From positions 372,001-436,000 of the forward strand of contig NZ_OY762929.1 of assembly GCF_963666675.1 (NCBI RefSeq): 64,000 bases of DNA, in the 5' to 3' direction. Positions within the stretch are counted from its first letter, which is position 1. Each line of letters begins with the position of its first letter. The notes under the pieces are model-generated. The model saw nothing but the letters and a program-made list of their open reading frames with translations. It ran no database searches and was not told the origin of the DNA. Made by a program: the position numbers and the translations under genes. Source of the DNA: an uncultured Desulfobacter sp. (GTDB taxonomy: Bacteria > Desulfobacterota > Desulfobacteria > Desulfobacterales > Desulfobacteraceae). Below, piece by piece: positions 8,212 to 17,980 of the stretch.

Positions 8212-8289
8212 CAGGCTGTTACGGAATAGATAATTTTTCCAAGTTCAAGGCGAAGCAATTGTGGAAAATTAGCATTCCGTAACAGCCTG
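8212..8289. repeat. Long inverted repeat just upstream of the giant kinase gene
   Basis: A perfect 16-bp inverted repeat (CAGGCTGTTACGGAAT at 8212-8227 and its complement at 8274-8289), with an inner TTTTCCA/TGGAAAA pair, makes a long hairpin of 78 bases. It ends 23 bases before the start codon at 8313. The centre (CAAGGCGAAGCAA) resembles the arm of the palindromic element at 51735-51860 (CAAGGCGCAAGCAA), so this may be a member of a MITE-like family. No T run follows, so it is not a standard terminator. Confidence 0.75.
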
Positions 8290-8312
8290 TCGCGGGAAGA
8301 TAAGGGCCAGAT

Positions 8313-11300
8313 ATGAATATTGCCGATTATAAGATAATGCAAAAGCTGTATCACGATCAGAAGTATATCGTTTACCGCGCCCGACATAAAGAGACCGCTT
8401 CGTCCCGCATCTTGAAAGTACTGGAGAAAAAATCAGCATTTCACCTTAAATACCTGCACGGCCTTCAGAACGAATATGAGCTGCTTTGCCGGGTTACCTC
8501 CGACTATGTGGTCAAACCAATTGATTTTATTACAACCGGCGATTTCAGTATCCTTGTACTGGAAGATATCGACGGGCACACCCTGAAGGAGGAGATTCAA
8601 AGCGCCCCCCTCTCCCTTGCCGGATTCCAGGTGATTTCAGGGCAACTCATGGAGGCCATTTCAGCCGTTCACCAGCAGGATATCATTCACCGGGATATCA
8701 ATCCCGACAATATCATATGGAATCCAGTCAGTGCCAAAATCAACCTTATCGATTTTGATCTCGCCACAAAGTTCAACCAAAAAATTTCATACAACGGCAA
8801 TCCCGATTCCCTGGAAGGCACATTGTCCTATATTTCGCCGGAGCAGACAGGAAGGGTAAACCGCCGTGTGGACCATCGGTCGGACCTCTATTCCCTTGGA
8901 ATCACCTTTTATGAAATGTTCACCGGCGTTCCTGTTTTCGCATATGAAAATCCCCTTGAAATCGTTTATGCCCACCTGGCCCGCTCCCCCTTGCCACCCC
9001 ATGAATTAAATACAACGCTGCCGAACACCCTTTCCCGCATCATACTTAAATTGATAGAAAAAAATCCAAGGAAACGCTATCAATCCGTTCAGGGCCTGCA
9101 ATATGATCTTTCCAGGGCGTTCGAAAACATCGAGGCAACGTTCACCCTCGGAGAAAAGGATTACACGGGGAAACTTCAGGTTACGGAGACGTTGTACGGC
9201 CGGATTGATGAAAGGTCATCCCTCTTGGCAGCATACCACAGGCTTGGGCAAAAAAAGAGGGAGGTGGTTCTGGTTGCCGGTCTTCCCGGAACCGGAAAAA
9301 CATCCCTTGTAAGCGAACTCCATAAACCCATCACCCGGGATCAGGGATATTTTCTCAGCGGGAAATTTGATCAGCTGGAGCGATCGGTTCCCTACTCGGC
9401 TTTGGGCCTGGCCCTCGGCCAGTTCTGCGATCTGCTTTTGGGCAAGCCGCAGGACGTGCTGGATCAATGGAAGGCGCGTATTCTAAATGCCGTGAATCCG
9501 TTGGGAAAGCTGTTGACGGATATTGTTCCCAACCTCGTGGAGATCATCGGCAAACAACCCGACATCCCTGAAATCGGCGGCGACCAGGCGATGGGGCGTT
9601 TTAACCATGTGTTTTCCTCTTTTTTAAAAGCCGTTGCAATCGAAGAGAAACCTGTCGTCCTGTTTATAGACGACCTGCAATGGGCCGATCTCGAATCCCT
9701 CTCCGTGTTGAGTCTGATCAGTGAAGACATTGAAAATTCATATCTCCTCGTTGTCGGCGCATACAGGGATAACGAAATCACCACCGACCACCCCTTCCTG
9801 CCCTTCATCCAAAGACTTGCTGAGAACAATATTCAAGTCACCACCATTAATGTCGGCAATCTCAGGCCAGCCGATGTTAAAGAATGGCTTGCCCATACGT
9901 TGCGGTCCGATACGGATCCTGCGGCCACCGAAGATCTGGCTGACCTCATCTTTCAAAAAACTGGGGGTAATGCGTTCTTTTTCAATCAGTTTTTAAAGAA
10001 TCTCCACGCAAGGGGGCTCCTGGACTTTGATTTCAAATATCGAAGGTGGTCATGGGATACAGCCGAAATAAGGGCTTTGAACATAACGGACAATGTCGTG
10101 AACCTGCTGGTGCAGAAAATAGAGCTGCTATCAGATGAAATTCAGGGCATTTTAAGGCTGGCCGCATGTATCGGAGAGACCTTTGAACTTTCTACCCTGT
10201 CCGTTATTTCAGGTCGATCAACAGAAGCACTGACCCTGCTGCTAGAAGCCGCCTTAACCCAAGAACTGATCCAGGCCGAAGGAGAAAGCCGGTACAAATT
10301 TATTCATGATCGAGTTCAACAAGCCGTTTACACCATGATAGATCTTTCGACCCGACAGAAACTGCATCTTTCCATCGGCCGCCTGCTCTTAAATTCCATG
10401 GCGCTGCCGGATCGATTCCATGAGATAAAAGAGGTCGGAAATGTTCTTTTCAAGGTCGTCAACCACCTCAATATGGGCTTGGACCGGATCCGCGATAATG
10501 ATGAGAAACTGATCCTTGTAAGATTGAACCTCTCTGCAGGTAAAAAGGCAAAGCGCTCTGCAGCCTTCAAGATCAGTACGGATTATATCAGGACGGCCCT
10601 TGGGCTTCTACCTGAAAACCATTGGCAAAATCATTATGATCTGACCCGGGAAATATATGATCAAGCCATTCAATGCTATTTCCTGTCCCGGGATACCGAG
10701 CAGCTTGAAGCCCACATCGACACCGTTTTATCATCGGCAGTTTCAGTATCCCACCGCTCCGTTGCCCATGAATACCGCATTATGAACCTTATCGCGCAAA
10801 ATCAGCATCTTCTAGCTGCGGAAAAGATCCTGGAGATATTCACATCCCTGGGCGTTTCCATTCCAACCAAACCGGAACCTTCCCATATCGGCAGGGAAAT
10901 CAACAGTACGCAAACCCTGATAGAACGTTATGGTATGGATAATATCATAAATCTGCCGCCGATGGATGACCCGGAAACAAGGCTGATCCTGCGCCTTTAT
11001 TATACGGGCGCAACGGCCTTCATGTTTTCCAAGTACCAGAACATACTGCCGCTTTTGACCTCAAGGATGACGGCGTTGATCCTTGAGAACGGGCTCTGTC
11101 CGGAAACGCCTTATGTTCTTTGTCTCTACGGCACCGTACGAATCGTTGCGGGTGATATTTCCGGGGCGTATAAGCTTGGAAATATCGCCCGTGAACTGAT
11201 CGAAAACAGGTTATGCGACGATGCCATGAGCGTGAGATCCATCACCCCCTTTTACCTTTATATAGCAGGGAACCGGCAGCATTACAGGGAGGTATCGCAA

Positions 11301-13586
11301 AGCCTGATAGACCTTCACCCCTTTGCGCTCAATGCCGGCGATTATGTTTACGGCGGCTATATTATCGCCCACTACATGGCGTTTCTGGCGCGTAGCGGTA
11401 CCCCACTCTCCGTCTGGCATGAAAAGCTCATCTTCATACGCCCACATCTCTCCCTTCAGAAGGAGAGAATTATGCTTGCGCTCTTTGCCTCCGACATACA
11501 CCTGAATGCCGAACTGACCGGTCGGGAGCTCCCTTCGGAGATCACCGAACTGGATTTTGAAAAGATATCCAGCGGTCTGCCCCCCGATGCCCTGAGGCTA
11601 TGCAGGATGTGCGAGTATCTGATGCGGGTAAAATCCGCATTCATCTTTGAACGCAACGACCGACTGTCTTCCGATGTCGAGATTTTCGAAGAAAGCTGGA
11701 GTCGGATCCGGTCACGCCTGACATACATCACCAGCGATTACTACCTCTATTTCACCCTGGCCTATCTGCACCTCCACACCATAACAGAGGATGAAAAAGA
11801 GAAAGCATCGTTCCTTACAAAGGCTGCGGCAGGCTTGAAAGTGATGAAAAGCTGGGCAATAATCGGCTCTACCAATTTCTCCCATAAATACCATCTGCTG
11901 CAAGCTGAAATGCACCGCATACAAGGAGATTTTTTCCATGCGGGGGAGCATTACGACCGGGCAATCGAAAAAGCAATTGAAAACGCGTATATAAACGAAG
12001 CTGCCATTGCAAACGAACTTGCTGCCAGATTCTACATGCAGAACGGGCGCGACAGGATCGCCTCCCTGTATTTCAGCGAGGCCAGGGCATGTTATCAACA
12101 ATGGGGAGCCGCTGCAAAGGTGTCCCACCTCGATACCAATTATCCCAAGTATACGGGCCATTCATCATATCCGGGTAAGACCGACATGAACTTCACGACG
12201 GGAACCGTGGCCGGAAGGAACGCAGGCCACCTGGATATCGCCACCATTTTAAAGGCATCCCAGACCCTTTCTAAAGAGGTTCAGTTGCAGCAGCTTCTGG
12301 ACAGGATGCTCAGAATCCTGATGGAAAACGCAGGGGCCCGGACAGTTGTCCTGATTCGGAATCAGGACGGTCGTCTGCTCATCCAGGGAGAGGGGCGCCT
12401 GGAGACCGGAACTCAGGTGCTCCAGGCATTGCCCGTTGACGATTCCCGGAACATCCCCCTTGCCGTGATCCATTTCGTGGCCCGTACCCGGGAGACCCTG
12501 GTTTTTGAAAACCTCTCCAGGAGTCCCGAATACGGTTCAGATGATTATATCACCCGACATCAGCCGAAATCCGCCGTCTGTTTTCCCATCATCAAGCAAA
12601 CGGAACTTACCGGTATGGTTTACCTTGAAAACAACCTGATCGAAGGGGCCTTCACGCCGTCACGCCTGGAGGTGCTCAGCATGCTTTCCACCCAGATTGC
12701 CATCTCCATGGAGAATGCCGAACTCTATGAAGACCTGGAGGAAAAAGTTCGGCAGCGAACCCATGACCTTCAGAAGGTGAACGAAGAACTCGAGGAGAGC
12801 CACAGGGAACTTGCGAAAAACCACAAGAAGATTACCGACAGCGTCACACAGGCCGTGCGCATCCAGGACGCGGCTCTGCCCGACGATGGGACCATTGCGG
12901 AGCTTCTGCCGAACCATTTTATTTTTTTCCGTCCCTGTGCAACGGTCAGCGGAGATTTCTACTGGATTCGGAAAATCGAAGACAAGATCATCACGGCGGT
13001 TGCAGACTGTACGGGACACGGCGTCCCCGGTGCCCTGGTCAGCATGCTGGGCATCGCTTTTCTCAATGATATCGTGCCGAGGATGGCAGAACAGAAAAGG
13101 CTCTTTCCCGACCAGATCCTGGGAGAGCTCAGGACAAAGGTAAAAACCGCCTTCAAGCAGCACGGTGATCCCGCTGAGCAGCAGGAGGGAATGGATATGG
13201 GGCTTTGCACCATCGATCTTAAAGCCCGGAGAATAAGGTTCTCAGGCGCCCATCATCCCCTGTTGATAATCAGGGACGGGAAGCTTTTCGAGTTCAAGGG
13301 CGACAGGATGCCCATTGCCGTTCACCACAGGGAGAAGCCTTTCACGGCCAATGACATTTCATTCGAAGAAGGCGATATGCTCTATCTGTTTTCAGACGGT
13401 TTCATCGATCAGATCGGCGAGAAATCCGGAAAAAAATTCATGAAGGGACATTTCAAAAAACTGCTCCTGGATATCTGCCAGACCCCCCTGCATCAACAAA
13501 AAGAAACATTATACACCCGGTTTAAAGAGTGGAAGGGCAACTTTCCGCAGGTCGACGACATCCTGATTCTTGGATTCCGGCTTTGA
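8313..13586 (+). CDS. Giant Ser/Thr kinase-AAA ATPase-GAF-PP2C (SpoIIE/SiaA-type) signalling protein
   Basis: A 1757-residue soluble protein. Residues 1-270 are a eukaryotic-like kinase with Lys35, the catalytic HRD (126-128, HRDINPDN) and DFD (147-149) in place of DFG. Residues ~290-600 are an AAA_16/NACHT-like ATPase with Walker A GLPGTGKTSL (~323) and Walker B LFIDDLQWAD (~450). A long helical, TPR-like region follows. A GAF domain spans ~1306-1470, then a coiled coil. The end (~1510-1757) is a SpoIIE-type PP2C phosphatase with GDFYWI, ADCTGHGVPGA, FSGAHHPL and LFSDGF, the same motifs as SiaA. The C-terminal domain would be the missing SiaC phosphatase of the locus. Fusion to a kinase and an ATPase hub is unlike Pseudomonas SiaA, a membrane HAMP protein. 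AAGG precedes the start. Confidence 0.9.
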   Translation: MNIADYKIMQKLYHDQKYIVYRARHKETASSRILKVLEKKSAFHLKYLHGLQNEYELLCRVTSDYVVKPIDFITTGDFSILVLEDIDGHTLKEEIQSAPLSLAGFQVISGQLMEAISAVHQQDIIHRDINPDNIIWNPVSAKINLIDFDLATKFNQKISYNGNPDSLEGTLSYISPEQTGRVNRRVDHRSDLYSLGITFYEMFTGVPVFAYENPLEIVYAHLARSPLPPHELNTTLPNTLSRIILKLIEKNPRKRYQSVQGLQYDLSRAFENIEATFTLGEKDYTGKLQVTETLYGRIDERSSLLAAYHRLGQKKREVVLVAGLPGTGKTSLVSELHKPITRDQGYFLSGKFDQLERSVPYSALGLALGQFCDLLLGKPQDVLDQWKARILNAVNPLGKLLTDIVPNLVEIIGKQPDIPEIGGDQAMGRFNHVFSSFLKAVAIEEKPVVLFIDDLQWADLESLSVLSLISEDIENSYLLVVGAYRDNEITTDHPFLPFIQRLAENNIQVTTINVGNLRPADVKEWLAHTLRSDTDPAATEDLADLIFQKTGGNAFFFNQFLKNLHARGLLDFDFKYRRWSWDTAEIRALNITDNVVNLLVQKIELLSDEIQGILRLAACIGETFELSTLSVISGRSTEALTLLLEAALTQELIQAEGESRYKFIHDRVQQAVYTMIDLSTRQKLHLSIGRLLLNSMALPDRFHEIKEVGNVLFKVVNHLNMGLDRIRDNDEKLILVRLNLSAGKKAKRSAAFKISTDYIRTALGLLPENHWQNHYDLTREIYDQAIQCYFLSRDTEQLEAHIDTVLSSAVSVSHRSVAHEYRIMNLIAQNQHLLAAEKILEIFTSLGVSIPTKPEPSHIGREINSTQTLIERYGMDNIINLPPMDDPETRLILRLYYTGATAFMFSKYQNILPLLTSRMTALILENGLCPETPYVLCLYGTVRIVAGDISGAYKLGNIARELIENRLCDDAMSVRSITPFYLYIAGNRQHYREVSQSLIDLHPFALNAGDYVYGGYIIAHYMAFLARSGTPLSVWHEKLIFIRPHLSLQKERIMLALFASDIHLNAELTGRELPSEITELDFEKISSGLPPDALRLCRMCEYLMRVKSAFIFERNDRLSSDVEIFEESWSRIRSRLTYITSDYYLYFTLAYLHLHTITEDEKEKASFLTKAAAGLKVMKSWAIIGSTNFSHKYHLLQAEMHRIQGDFFHAGEHYDRAIEKAIENAYINEAAIANELAARFYMQNGRDRIASLYFSEARACYQQWGAAAKVSHLDTNYPKYTGHSSYPGKTDMNFTTGTVAGRNAGHLDIATILKASQTLSKEVQLQQLLDRMLRILMENAGARTVVLIRNQDGRLLIQGEGRLETGTQVLQALPVDDSRNIPLAVIHFVARTRETLVFENLSRSPEYGSDDYITRHQPKSAVCFPIIKQTELTGMVYLENNLIEGAFTPSRLEVLSMLSTQIAISMENAELYEDLEEKVRQRTHDLQKVNEELEESHRELAKNHKKITDSVTQAVRIQDAALPDDGTIAELLPNHFIFFRPCATVSGDFYWIRKIEDKIITAVADCTGHGVPGALVSMLGIAFLNDIVPRMAEQKRLFPDQILGELRTKVKTAFKQHGDPAEQQEGMDMGLCTIDLKARRIRFSGAHHPLLIIRDGKLFEFKGDRMPIAVHHREKPFTANDISFEEGDMLYLFSDGFIDQIGEKSGKKFMKGHFKKLLLDICQTPLHQQKETLYTRFKEWKGNFPQVDDILILGFRL

Positions 13587-13653
13587 ACGGATCGGCCGGC
13601 ATCCCATGCCCTGCCATATTTAACCATCATGAGTGAATAACGAGTTTCATACC

Positions 13654-15489
13654 ATGACCCAAAACGAAGATAAAAATATAGCCAGTAGAATCAATTCGGC
13701 CCTGTCCGGCGGTGATGTCCTTTTTATCGTTCCGCCGTTTTCCAGATCCTGTCTCGGTGCCATGCTGGACCCCCATCTCCTTCAGTCCATCTCCATCGAC
13801 AGCGGTCTTGGGGCCGAAGTCCTCTATTTGAACGTGCTACTCGCCTCCATAATCGGCATCGATCGATTTGAAAAAACCGGCAACGCACCCAGATCCTGGA
13901 TGGCAGGGGAACGGCTGTTTGCCCGGGCCGCTCATGCGCTACCGCGGCTGGGCGTTCCCCAGGAGGAACGCTTTGCCCTGGGGGAAAACAAAAAGAGAAG
14001 ACCTTCTCCGGCTCCCCACCCGGTAGATCCTCAATTCGATCCACTGCCCTGGCTTGATCTGGAAGAGACCTGCTTCTCATTCGCGGACCAGGTGGCACCT
14101 GTGGTAGCAGCAAGGGGATACAAGATCATCTGGCTCAATATCGGCTGGGAACAGATCAACTGCGCCCTTGCCCTTATCGACAGGATAAAGTCAGCCGCAC
14201 CCGATACCCTCTTCATGATAGGGGGGCTGAACTGCGAAGCTGCCATGGCAAGGGGCATTGCGGCGCTGAATAGTAATGTGGATTATATATTCGAAGGAGA
14301 AATCGAGACGGCATATGCACAGTTCATAAAAGGATATACCCAAGGAAAGCGTCCTGGCCATCGCATCCTCAGGGGAGGCCCCGTAGAGGATATGGACCTG
14401 TTACCCCTGCCCGACTATGCCGCCTATTTTCACCAGGCGGACCTTTTTCTGGGAGACAAGCGCCCGGAAAAACTGGCCCTGGCCTATGAAACCAGCAGGG
14501 GATGCTGGAAAGGGCAGGCGCAGCGATGCGCGTTCTGCGGCCTGAGTTGCGATGAACGGATCCAATACCGCTTCAAGAGCCCTGCAAAGGTCCGCTCCGA
14601 ACTCGCTGTGATCAGCAAAAAATATAAAAATATCATCGTGTTCATGACAGATCACACCCCGCCGGCCTCCTACTACCGGGAACTGTTTCCCACGCTTAGG
14701 CTTCCGGACGGTTTTTCCATGCGCTATCAGCTGCTGGCCGCACTGACCCTCAAGGATCTGATCAACCTTAAGAAAGCGTCTGTCAACCGCATACAGCCCG
14801 GTATCGAGGCATTGACCACCCCGCTCTTGAACACCATCCACAAGGGGGTAAAGGCCCACCAGAATCTCGCTCTGCTTCGAAATGCCATGTCCACGAATAT
14901 CTTTGTCTACTGGTATCTGCTCTGGGGACTGCCGGGAGACCGGCCCGAGGATTATGAGAAGACCATTGAGCTCATTCCCCTGCTGCGGCATCTGCAGCCG
15001 CCCGAACTCCTGGCCCACGTACGTTTTGAAAAATTCGGGCTCTATGTGGAGCGCCCGGAGGATTACGGAATCACGAACCTGCAACCGGAAAAGGCCTATG
15101 CAGCGATCTTTCCTGAAGATGCCGACCGGGAGAAACTGGCATTCCGTTATACCGGTGATTACCCCTGCGGCTCCCATGATCGGCCCGACATAATCCAAAG
15201 GCTTGAAGAGGAGATTCGTACCTGGAAGGATTCCTGGAGAGCGGTCAGTCTGGTCATGGTCCTGTTCTGGGATCAATATGTGATCCATGACACCCGATTC
15301 GCCAGCCAATCCCATAAAACATATTCCATGGACCGCGACAAAGCCCAAGAGGTGATGCGCCATTGCCGGTATACGGGTTCCCGCCAGCAGGCGTGGGCCC
15401 TGGAACATAAACTGGCCGTTATTGCCGACGCCCATTACGTGCCCCTGGTAACCGCCTCTCCCGAACTGCTGCTGGAGCTGGAAGCTTAA
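13654..15489 (+). CDS. B12-binding radical SAM RiPP maturase (rSAM_ocin-like)
   Basis: About 611 residues. The N-terminal part (~1-250) is a cobalamin-binding-like domain (VLFIVPPFSRS, then LFMIGGLNCEAAMA and DYIFEGEIE). The radical SAM core has SRGCWKGQAQRCAFCGLSC, with cluster Cys at about residues 284, 292 and 295. The wide CX7CX2C spacing is that of the RiPP maturation radical SAM C-methyltransferases rather than the standard CX3CX2C. The reaction is likely C-methylation or a related change on a peptide core, using methylcobalamin. The frame opens at GTG 13633. ATG 13654 is preferred, but neither start has a good ribosome site. The gene lies 67 bases after the giant kinase and upstream of YcaO. 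The need for B12 fits with the cob genes on both sides. Confidence 0.85.
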   Translation: MTQNEDKNIASRINSALSGGDVLFIVPPFSRSCLGAMLDPHLLQSISIDSGLGAEVLYLNVLLASIIGIDRFEKTGNAPRSWMAGERLFARAAHALPRLGVPQEERFALGENKKRRPSPAPHPVDPQFDPLPWLDLEETCFSFADQVAPVVAARGYKIIWLNIGWEQINCALALIDRIKSAAPDTLFMIGGLNCEAAMARGIAALNSNVDYIFEGEIETAYAQFIKGYTQGKRPGHRILRGGPVEDMDLLPLPDYAAYFHQADLFLGDKRPEKLALAYETSRGCWKGQAQRCAFCGLSCDERIQYRFKSPAKVRSELAVISKKYKNIIVFMTDHTPPASYYRELFPTLRLPDGFSMRYQLLAALTLKDLINLKKASVNRIQPGIEALTTPLLNTIHKGVKAHQNLALLRNAMSTNIFVYWYLLWGLPGDRPEDYEKTIELIPLLRHLQPPELLAHVRFEKFGLYVERPEDYGITNLQPEKAYAAIFPEDADREKLAFRYTGDYPCGSHDRPDIIQRLEEEIRTWKDSWRAVSLVMVLFWDQYVIHDTRFASQSHKTYSMDRDKAQEVMRHCRYTGSRQQAWALEHKLAVIADAHYVPLVTASPELLLELEA

Positions 15490-15494
15490 GGCTC

Positions 15495-15605
15495 ATGATC
15501 AAAATAAAACCTCCCATATGGTTTGCCTTTTCATCCGTCTTCTTCGTTGCGTCAATGGGTACATATTTCAATATGCTCCCATTGCCACGCCTTGAATACG
15601 AATGA
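15495..15605 (+). CDS. Possible 36-residue hydrophobic small protein
   Basis: A short frame starts six bases after the radical SAM stop, preceded by AAGG at a short spacing. It encodes a 36-residue peptide with a hydrophobic segment (PPIWFAFSSVFFVASMG) that could be a single membrane helix, then LPLPRLEYE. It contains no Cys and lacks a leader, so it is not an obvious substrate for YcaO. It fills part of the only gap between the two RiPP enzyme genes. It may be a chance frame. Confidence 0.25.
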   Translation: MIKIKPPIWFAFSSVFFVASMGTYFNMLPLPRLEYE

Positions 15606-15678
15606 AAATTCTAAACCATATTTTGGAAGATTTTATTCCGATCATGAGCCTAAAATCAAAAAAGGCTGCGAAAACGAA

Positions 15679-17943
15679 ATGATGATAAAGAATCCGAGAC
15701 TCACATACTGTTACCATGCAGAATTCATAGGCGACGACAATGTACTCCTGTCCAGTGAAAAGGACAATGTACTGCTGACCGAAAGGTCCTGTTGCCTAGT
15801 GCTCTCCGCCATAACCGAAAACGATCTCTCCCTGGACGACCTGCTTGCCCGTCTCGACGAGGAGATGCCCTATACGGAAACGCTGTATACGGTGGTCAAA
15901 CTTTCCCAGAGAGGTTACATCACCGAGGCTGAATCCACCCTTTCTCCCGAGGAACTGGCGTTCTGGAGTGGCCTTGGCATGGACCCAGGAAGGCTGGCTG
16001 GGTTACTTACGAATAAAACCGTATCCATCGTTTCCACGGATACGGACAGCCCTGCCGAGCTGATCCATGCCCTTTCACAGGCCGGACTCAAGGTTCAGGA
16101 GAACGGAGATCTTACGATCGTCATTGCCGGCGACTACGAAGACCCAATGATCCGGCAGATCAATCTCGATGCCCTTAGGAGCGAGAAACCCTGGATGCTG
16201 CTTAAGATAAACGGCATCGAGCCGTGGCTGGGCCCGCTCTTTATCCCGGGCAAAACCGCCTGCTGGGAATGCCTGGCCAACCGGCTGAGCTATAACCGCC
16301 AGATCAACACCTTCTTCAAGGCCCACACCGGGATCGGCCGGAACCTGCGCATCCCTTCCGCCGGAACCTCCCTGTCCCGGCAAACGGCTGCGGGCCTTGC
16401 GGTTCAGGAGATCGTAAAATGGCTCTATTTCGGTACAAACGACCGGCTGGAAGGAACAATCATCACCCTTTCGAACATGCCCCTTGATATGCAGTCCCAC
16501 CTCCTGGTCCGGCGTCCCCAGTGTCCGGCCTGTGGAAAAGAGGGCTACAGGATCGCCCCAAGACCGGTTACATTAAAAAAGAACCGGGCCTGTTCCGCCA
16601 GGCTTGCAGGCGGTTACCGGGAGGCCTCACCGGAGGCAACATTCAAAAAATACCGCCATCATATCAGCACCATCACCGGCGTCGTGCAGAAGCTCACTCC
16701 CTATCACGCCATAGCGGACGCCCCCATGCACAATTTCTCCTCGGGTCACAACATGGCATTCAGGAGCAAATCCATGCACTGGCTCAACAACCATGTGAGG
16801 AGCGGTTGCGGGGGCAAGGGTGCCGGCAGATCCCAGGCAAAGGCAGGGGCCCTGTGTGAAGCCATCGAACGTTACAGCCTGACCTGGCACGGAGACGAAC
16901 CCCGTATAAAGAGCAGCCTTGCCGACCTGGGGGAACAGGGAATACACCCCAATGACTGCATGAACTTCAGCGAAAAGCAGTTTCAGGACCGGGAGGCCCT
17001 CAACCTTGAATGCTCCAGGTTTTACGCATTGATTCCCGTTCCCTTCGACGAAACAGAGGAGATGCACTGGACACCGGTCTGGTCCATGGGCCTCGGCGAA
17101 TTCCGCTACCTGCCCTCCTGTTTCTGTTATGCCCAGTATCCGGTGGAAGATGAACAAAAGGCATACGCATACCCGGACAGCAACGGATGCGCAGCCGGAA
17201 ACTCTGTTGCGGAGGCGGCCCTGCAGGGGGTTCTGGAGTTGGTGGAAAGGGACAGCGTGGCCCTGTGGTGGTACAATCGCCTGGAAAAACCTTCGGTGGA
17301 CCTTACAAGTTTCAATCAACCCTATTTCCAAACACTTTCAGCATATTACAAATCCATCAAGCGCAGTCTTACCGTCCTTGACCTCACAAGCGACCTGGGC
17401 ATACCCGCCTTTGGGGCGATCTCACACCGGCCCAATAAGGAGCGGGAGGATATTGTCTTCGGGTTCGGCGCCCATGTGGATGCGACCATCGCCGTTGAGC
17501 GAGCCCTGGTGGAACTTAACCAAATCCTGCCCATCGTGCATCCGCCAAAGGAAAAGAGTGGTTCCCCCCAATATCTTACCGAGGACAAAAACTTTCTCTC
17601 CTGGCTCGATTCCGCCACCATGGAAAACCAGCCCTACCTCTCCCCGGGAAGGTCGTTGCCCCCTAAAACACTTTCGGACTACAAGAAGCTCTGTGAACCC
17701 GGCGTTGAGGAGAGCCTGAACTTCTGCATCCATCGGGCAGCCGAAAAGGGCATGGACACCATGATTCTCGATATGACAAGGCCGGACGTCGGCCTCAACG
17801 TGGTCAAGGTCATGGTTCCGCGGCTCCGCCATTTCTGGAGACGCCTGGCGCCAGGAAGACTCTACGACGCTCCGGTGGGCTCCGGCCTGCTGGATCGCCC
17901 CCTTGAAGAGCACGAACTGAACCCGGTGGGACTGTTTATCTGA
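15679..17943 (+). CDS. E1-like/YcaO cyclodehydratase fusion with leader-peptide-binding N-terminus
   Basis: About 754 residues from ATG 15679; an open stretch back to 15523 does not look like protein of this family. The N-terminal ~90 residues look like a RiPP recognition element (YHAEFIGDDNVLLSSEKDN). An E1/ThiF-like domain follows with a Zn-type tetra-Cys set, CWEC (195/198) and CPAC (282/285). The YcaO domain follows from about residue 340, with AKAGALCEAIERYS (~389) and EAALQGVLELVERDS, the ATP-binding segments. YcaO enzymes use ATP to activate amide backbones, giving azolines from Cys/Ser/Thr or thioamides. The C-terminus is LNPVGLFI and lacks the PxPxP end of many azoline-forming YcaOs. 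Which product forms is open. It is the last gene of the block. Confidence 0.87.
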   Translation: MMIKNPRLTYCYHAEFIGDDNVLLSSEKDNVLLTERSCCLVLSAITENDLSLDDLLARLDEEMPYTETLYTVVKLSQRGYITEAESTLSPEELAFWSGLGMDPGRLAGLLTNKTVSIVSTDTDSPAELIHALSQAGLKVQENGDLTIVIAGDYEDPMIRQINLDALRSEKPWMLLKINGIEPWLGPLFIPGKTACWECLANRLSYNRQINTFFKAHTGIGRNLRIPSAGTSLSRQTAAGLAVQEIVKWLYFGTNDRLEGTIITLSNMPLDMQSHLLVRRPQCPACGKEGYRIAPRPVTLKKNRACSARLAGGYREASPEATFKKYRHHISTITGVVQKLTPYHAIADAPMHNFSSGHNMAFRSKSMHWLNNHVRSGCGGKGAGRSQAKAGALCEAIERYSLTWHGDEPRIKSSLADLGEQGIHPNDCMNFSEKQFQDREALNLECSRFYALIPVPFDETEEMHWTPVWSMGLGEFRYLPSCFCYAQYPVEDEQKAYAYPDSNGCAAGNSVAEAALQGVLELVERDSVALWWYNRLEKPSVDLTSFNQPYFQTLSAYYKSIKRSLTVLDLTSDLGIPAFGAISHRPNKEREDIVFGFGAHVDATIAVERALVELNQILPIVHPPKEKSGSPQYLTEDKNFLSWLDSATMENQPYLSPGRSLPPKTLSDYKKLCEPGVEESLNFCIHRAAEKGMDTMILDMTRPDVGLNVVKVMVPRLRHFWRRLAPGRLYDAPVGSGLLDRPLEEHELNPVGLFI

Positions 17944-17980
17944 TCACCACAAAAATTATTTGAGTGTAACCTTTTTCAAT

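Noticed and set aside
14401..15435. Minus-strand frame of 344 codons opposite the radical SAM gene
   Set aside because: The + strand has the Cys motif and family pattern; the antisense frame has none.
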